In this document: positions 7,961 through 9,401 of the stretch, in pieces
Layout: each line of letters begins with the position of its first letter
Numbering within the stretch: the first letter of the stretch is position 1
Assembly: GCA_903930505.1 (NCBI GenBank)
Contig: CAIYYQ010000191.1
Location: forward strand, 1-9,401
Direction of reading: 5' to 3'
Length of the DNA: 9,401 bases
Source of the DNA: Methanobacteriota archaeon
Lineage (GTDB): Archaea; Thermoplasmatota; E2; DHVEG-1
Translations under genes and position numbers: made by a program
Notes under the pieces: model-generated
Database searches by the model: none
The model's input: the letters and a program-made list of their open reading frames with translations, nothing else
What the model was told of the DNA's origin: nothing

Positions 7961-9124
7961 ATGCTTGATTTCGAATACGCGATTTCCACCAATGTCTTTT
8001 TTGGGAAAAACAAAATCACGAAGCTTGGTAATGAACTCAATCATTATACAAAACGGATGCTTTTGGTCTATGGAAGCAACAGTATCAAACAATCAGGGCT
8101 TTATGACACCTTACAAAAAATCATACGCGAACATAACATCACCTGCAAAGAACTTTCTGGTGTTCAACCGAACCCTCGCATCAGCAGCGTACGAAACGGG
8201 ATAAAACTCTGCCGACAAAACGGTCTTGATTTTATTCTCGCAGTTGGTGGAGGCAGTGTGATTGACTGCGCAAAAGCAATAGCTGCTGGTGTCGCCTACG
8301 ATGGTGATCCCTGGGATTTGTTTCTTCAAGGTGATTCGAAAATCAAACGTGCGGTCCCCATTGGAACCATACTTACCATCGCAGGAACCGGATCTGAAAT
8401 GAACGGAAACGCTGTAGTCACAAACGATGAAACCGTAGAGAAACTTGCTATTCACAGTGATCTGGTTCGACCCAAGTTTTCCATTCTTGATCCCACATAT
8501 ACATTCACTGTTCCAAAAGAACAGACTGCAGCAGGAACCGTGGATATCATGAGTCATATCTTTGAGCAATACTTCAGTCTGACGAAAGGTGCGTTTGTTC
8601 AAGATCGACTTGCAGAAAGCATGCTTTCAAGCTGTATCCATTATGGCCCCATTGTGATGAATGAACCTGAGAATTATGAGGCACGAGCAAACCTTATGTG
8701 GACGAGCAGTCTCGCGCTCAACGGATTACTCTCGTACGGGAAGATAACAGACTGGGCAACCCATGCGATAGAACATGCATTGAGTGCAATGTACGATGTG
8801 ACTCATGGGGTTGGTCTTGCGATTATCATTCCGCATTGGATGGAATATGTACTGGACGATACGACTGCATACAAATTTGCAGAATATGGGAGAAATGTAT
8901 GGGGACTAAATGATGGGAATGATCGTACTCTTGCGAAAGTAAGTATTGAAAAAACTAAGGAGTTTTTCCTAAAACTTGGGATGCCGAGAAATTTACGAGA
9001 TGTTGGAGTGGAAAAGAATAAACTTGTTGAGATGGCGAAGAAGAGTGTGCCATTTGGTGATATTGGAAAATTTAAAAAATTGAATGAGAGAGATGTGCTA
9101 ACGATTCTTAAAAATGCTTTCTAA
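7961..9124 (+). CDS. iron-type alcohol dehydrogenase (butanol dehydrogenase/YqhD-like)
   Basis: This 387-residue member of the group III Fe-ADH family probably reduces aldehydes to alcohols in the cytoplasm with NAD(P)H; the substrate cannot be told. The N-terminal dinucleotide-binding domain has YGSNSIKQSG (37-46) and the signature VGGGSVIDCAKAIA (95-108), followed by GTGSEMN (142-148). The C-terminal helical domain holds the metal ligands: D195 and H199 (VDIMSH), H268 (WATHAIEH) and H282 (THGVGLA). These fit the D194/H198/H267/H281 pattern of the butanol dehydrogenase branch. The polar residues after YG in the first loop would suit NADPH, by analogy with YqhD. GAGGGAG at 7949-7955 precedes the ATG by 5 nt. 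It stands alone and is divergent from top6B. Base use changes inside the gene: G and C are about equal up to about 8760, then G exceeds C more than twofold to the stop. Confidence 0.94.
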   Translation: MLDFEYAISTNVFFGKNKITKLGNELNHYTKRMLLVYGSNSIKQSGLYDTLQKIIREHNITCKELSGVQPNPRISSVRNGIKLCRQNGLDFILAVGGGSVIDCAKAIAAGVAYDGDPWDLFLQGDSKIKRAVPIGTILTIAGTGSEMNGNAVVTNDETVEKLAIHSDLVRPKFSILDPTYTFTVPKEQTAAGTVDIMSHIFEQYFSLTKGAFVQDRLAESMLSSCIHYGPIVMNEPENYEARANLMWTSSLALNGLLSYGKITDWATHAIEHALSAMYDVTHGVGLAIIIPHWMEYVLDDTTAYKFAEYGRNVWGLNDGNDRTLAKVSIEKTKEFFLKLGMPRNLRDVGVEKNKLVEMAKKSVPFGDIGKFKKLNERDVLTILKNAF

Positions 9125-9131
9125 AACCCAT

Positions 9132-9150
9132 AAATCTATAGGAGAGATTT
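9132..9150 (+). terminator. weak hairpin after the alcohol dehydrogenase gene
   Basis: AAATCT (9132-9137) and AGATTT (9145-9150) pair across a 7-nt loop just after the stop codon and are followed by GGATTTTG. The stem is short and the T run poor, so this is at best a weak terminator. The repeat array beyond may also stop transcription through its hairpins. Confidence 0.25.
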
Positions 9151-9166
9151 GGATTTTGTAGTGGAT

Positions 9167-9198
9167 TTGTAGTGGATTTCCACTACAATTGTAGTGGA
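9167..9198. repeat. double palindrome made by the first inverted unit
   Basis: TTGTAGTGGA (9167-9176), TT, TCCACTACAA (9179-9188) and TTGTAGTGGA (9189-9198) follow each other. The middle arm can pair with either neighbour: a 10-bp hairpin with a 2-nt loop on the left, or a perfect 20-bp palindrome without spacer on the right (9179-9198). Confidence 0.9.
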
Positions 9199-9239
9199 TT
9201 TGTAGTGAGTTTGTAGTGGATTTTCACTACAAATGTAGT
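9189..9239 (+). repeat. 51-bp direct repeat, copy 1
   Basis: Identical to 9324-9374. It holds three direct units (exact, TGTAGTGAGTT, exact), one inverted unit and the first 6 bases of the next unit. It forms a 9-bp stem (TTTGTAGTG 9210-9218, CACTACAAA 9225-9233). Confidence 0.92.
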
Positions 9240-9266
9240 TGATATGTAGTGCATTTGTAGTGTTTA

Positions 9267-9290
9267 TATCTTATAATTTATAATGAAAAT
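9267..9290. other. AT-rich spacer inside the repeat array
   Basis: Twenty-four bases containing only one C and one G, including TTATAATTTATAA. It separates ten units on the left from eight on the right. It could be an easily melted element, a TATA box, or simply degenerate filler. Confidence 0.5.
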
Positions 9291-9323
9291 TGTAGTGGAT
9301 TATGTAGTGGATTTTTAAAGCTG

Positions 9324-9374
9324 TTGTAGTGGATTTGTAGTGAGTTTGTAGTGGATTTTCACTACAAATGTAGT
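9324..9374 (+). repeat. 51-bp direct repeat, copy 2
   Basis: Exact copy of 9189-9239, offset by 135 bp. It includes the same variant unit TGTAGTGAGTT and the same inverted unit, so the block was duplicated or converted as a whole and not built unit by unit. Confidence 0.92.
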
Positions 9375-9401
9375 GGATTTGTAGTGGATACTCCTGTAAA
9401 A

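Larger units (their letters stand above)
9157..9390. repeat. phased array of 18 copies of an 11-bp unit
   Basis: The unit is TGTAGTGGATT. Exact copies start at 9157, 9168, 9190, 9212, 9291, 9303, 9325, 9347 and 9369. Variants start at 9201, 9234, 9245, 9256, 9336 and 9380. Inverted copies occupy the same 11-bp register at 9179, 9223 and 9358. Units abut without spacers from 9157 to 9266 and from 9325 to 9390. They are broken by an AT-rich 24-bp stretch (9267-9290), one extra base at 9302 and an 11-bp unrelated stretch (9314-9324). Eleven base pairs is close to one helical turn, so copies of the same orientation present the same face of DNA. Both strands have frequent stops or frame changes, so I see no coding. 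The array may continue beyond the right edge. Function is unknown. Confidence 0.95.

Noticed and set aside
9157..9390. CRISPR array
   Set aside because: The repeats are 11 bp, directly abutting and partly inverted. There are no unique spacers of normal length and no cas gene in the window.
9157..9390. Translated repeat protein on the minus strand (33 bp would give the 11-residue period NPLQIHYKSTT)
   Set aside because: Inverted units, the extra base at 9302 and the AT-rich spacer break the frame or bring TAG/TGA/TAA codons. There is no start codon with a ribosome binding site in view.

Overview
The window looks like chromosomal DNA of a euryarchaeon-like archaeon. It carries both subunits of DNA topoisomerase VI, an archaeal-type alanyl-tRNA synthetase, an archaeal XRE-type regulator, BRE/TATA-like promoter motifs at short distances from start codons, GGTGAT/GGAGG-type ribosome binding sites and T-rich termination signals. 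The lineage cannot be fixed from this sequence alone. The extra C-terminal domain of Top6B recalls methanogen-type (Methanosarcina) enzymes rather than Sulfolobus. No rRNA, tRNA or CRISPR array was seen.

Layout. Positions 103-3118 (minus) hold alaS followed by a small coiled-coil protein gene, ending in a T-rich terminator at the left edge. Positions 3119-3269 are a divergent promoter region. Positions 3270-4153 (plus) hold a two-gene unit: an HTH regulator and, 2 nt later, a 57-residue protein with eight cysteines in four CxxC pairs. Positions 4229-4679 (plus) hold a small two-helix membrane protein whose natural ATG is separated from the rest of the frame by an 11-A run (apparent +1 frameshift). 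It converges on top6A over a shared 9-bp inverted repeat. Positions 4693-7755 (minus) hold the top6B-top6A operon. Positions 7756-7960 are a second divergent promoter region. Positions 7961-9124 (plus) hold an iron-type alcohol dehydrogenase. From 9157 to 9390, almost to the window edge, lies a non-coding array of 18 copies of an 11-bp unit (TGTAGTGGATT), three of them inverted.

How the parts fit. Most genes are housekeeping: translation (alaS), DNA topology and decatenation (top6A/B) and redox metabolism (Fe-ADH). The regulator/zinc-finger pair is a plausible regulatory unit of unknown target. The main unexplained element is the 11-bp phased array: one unit per helical turn, inverted copies that make palindromes, an internal 51-bp duplication and an AT-rich spacer. 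It resembles a multi-site protein-binding locus. Plus-strand GC skew changes from C-rich (left) through balanced (about 6.9-8.76 kb) to G-rich (right), which makes a replication-related role worth testing but does not prove it.
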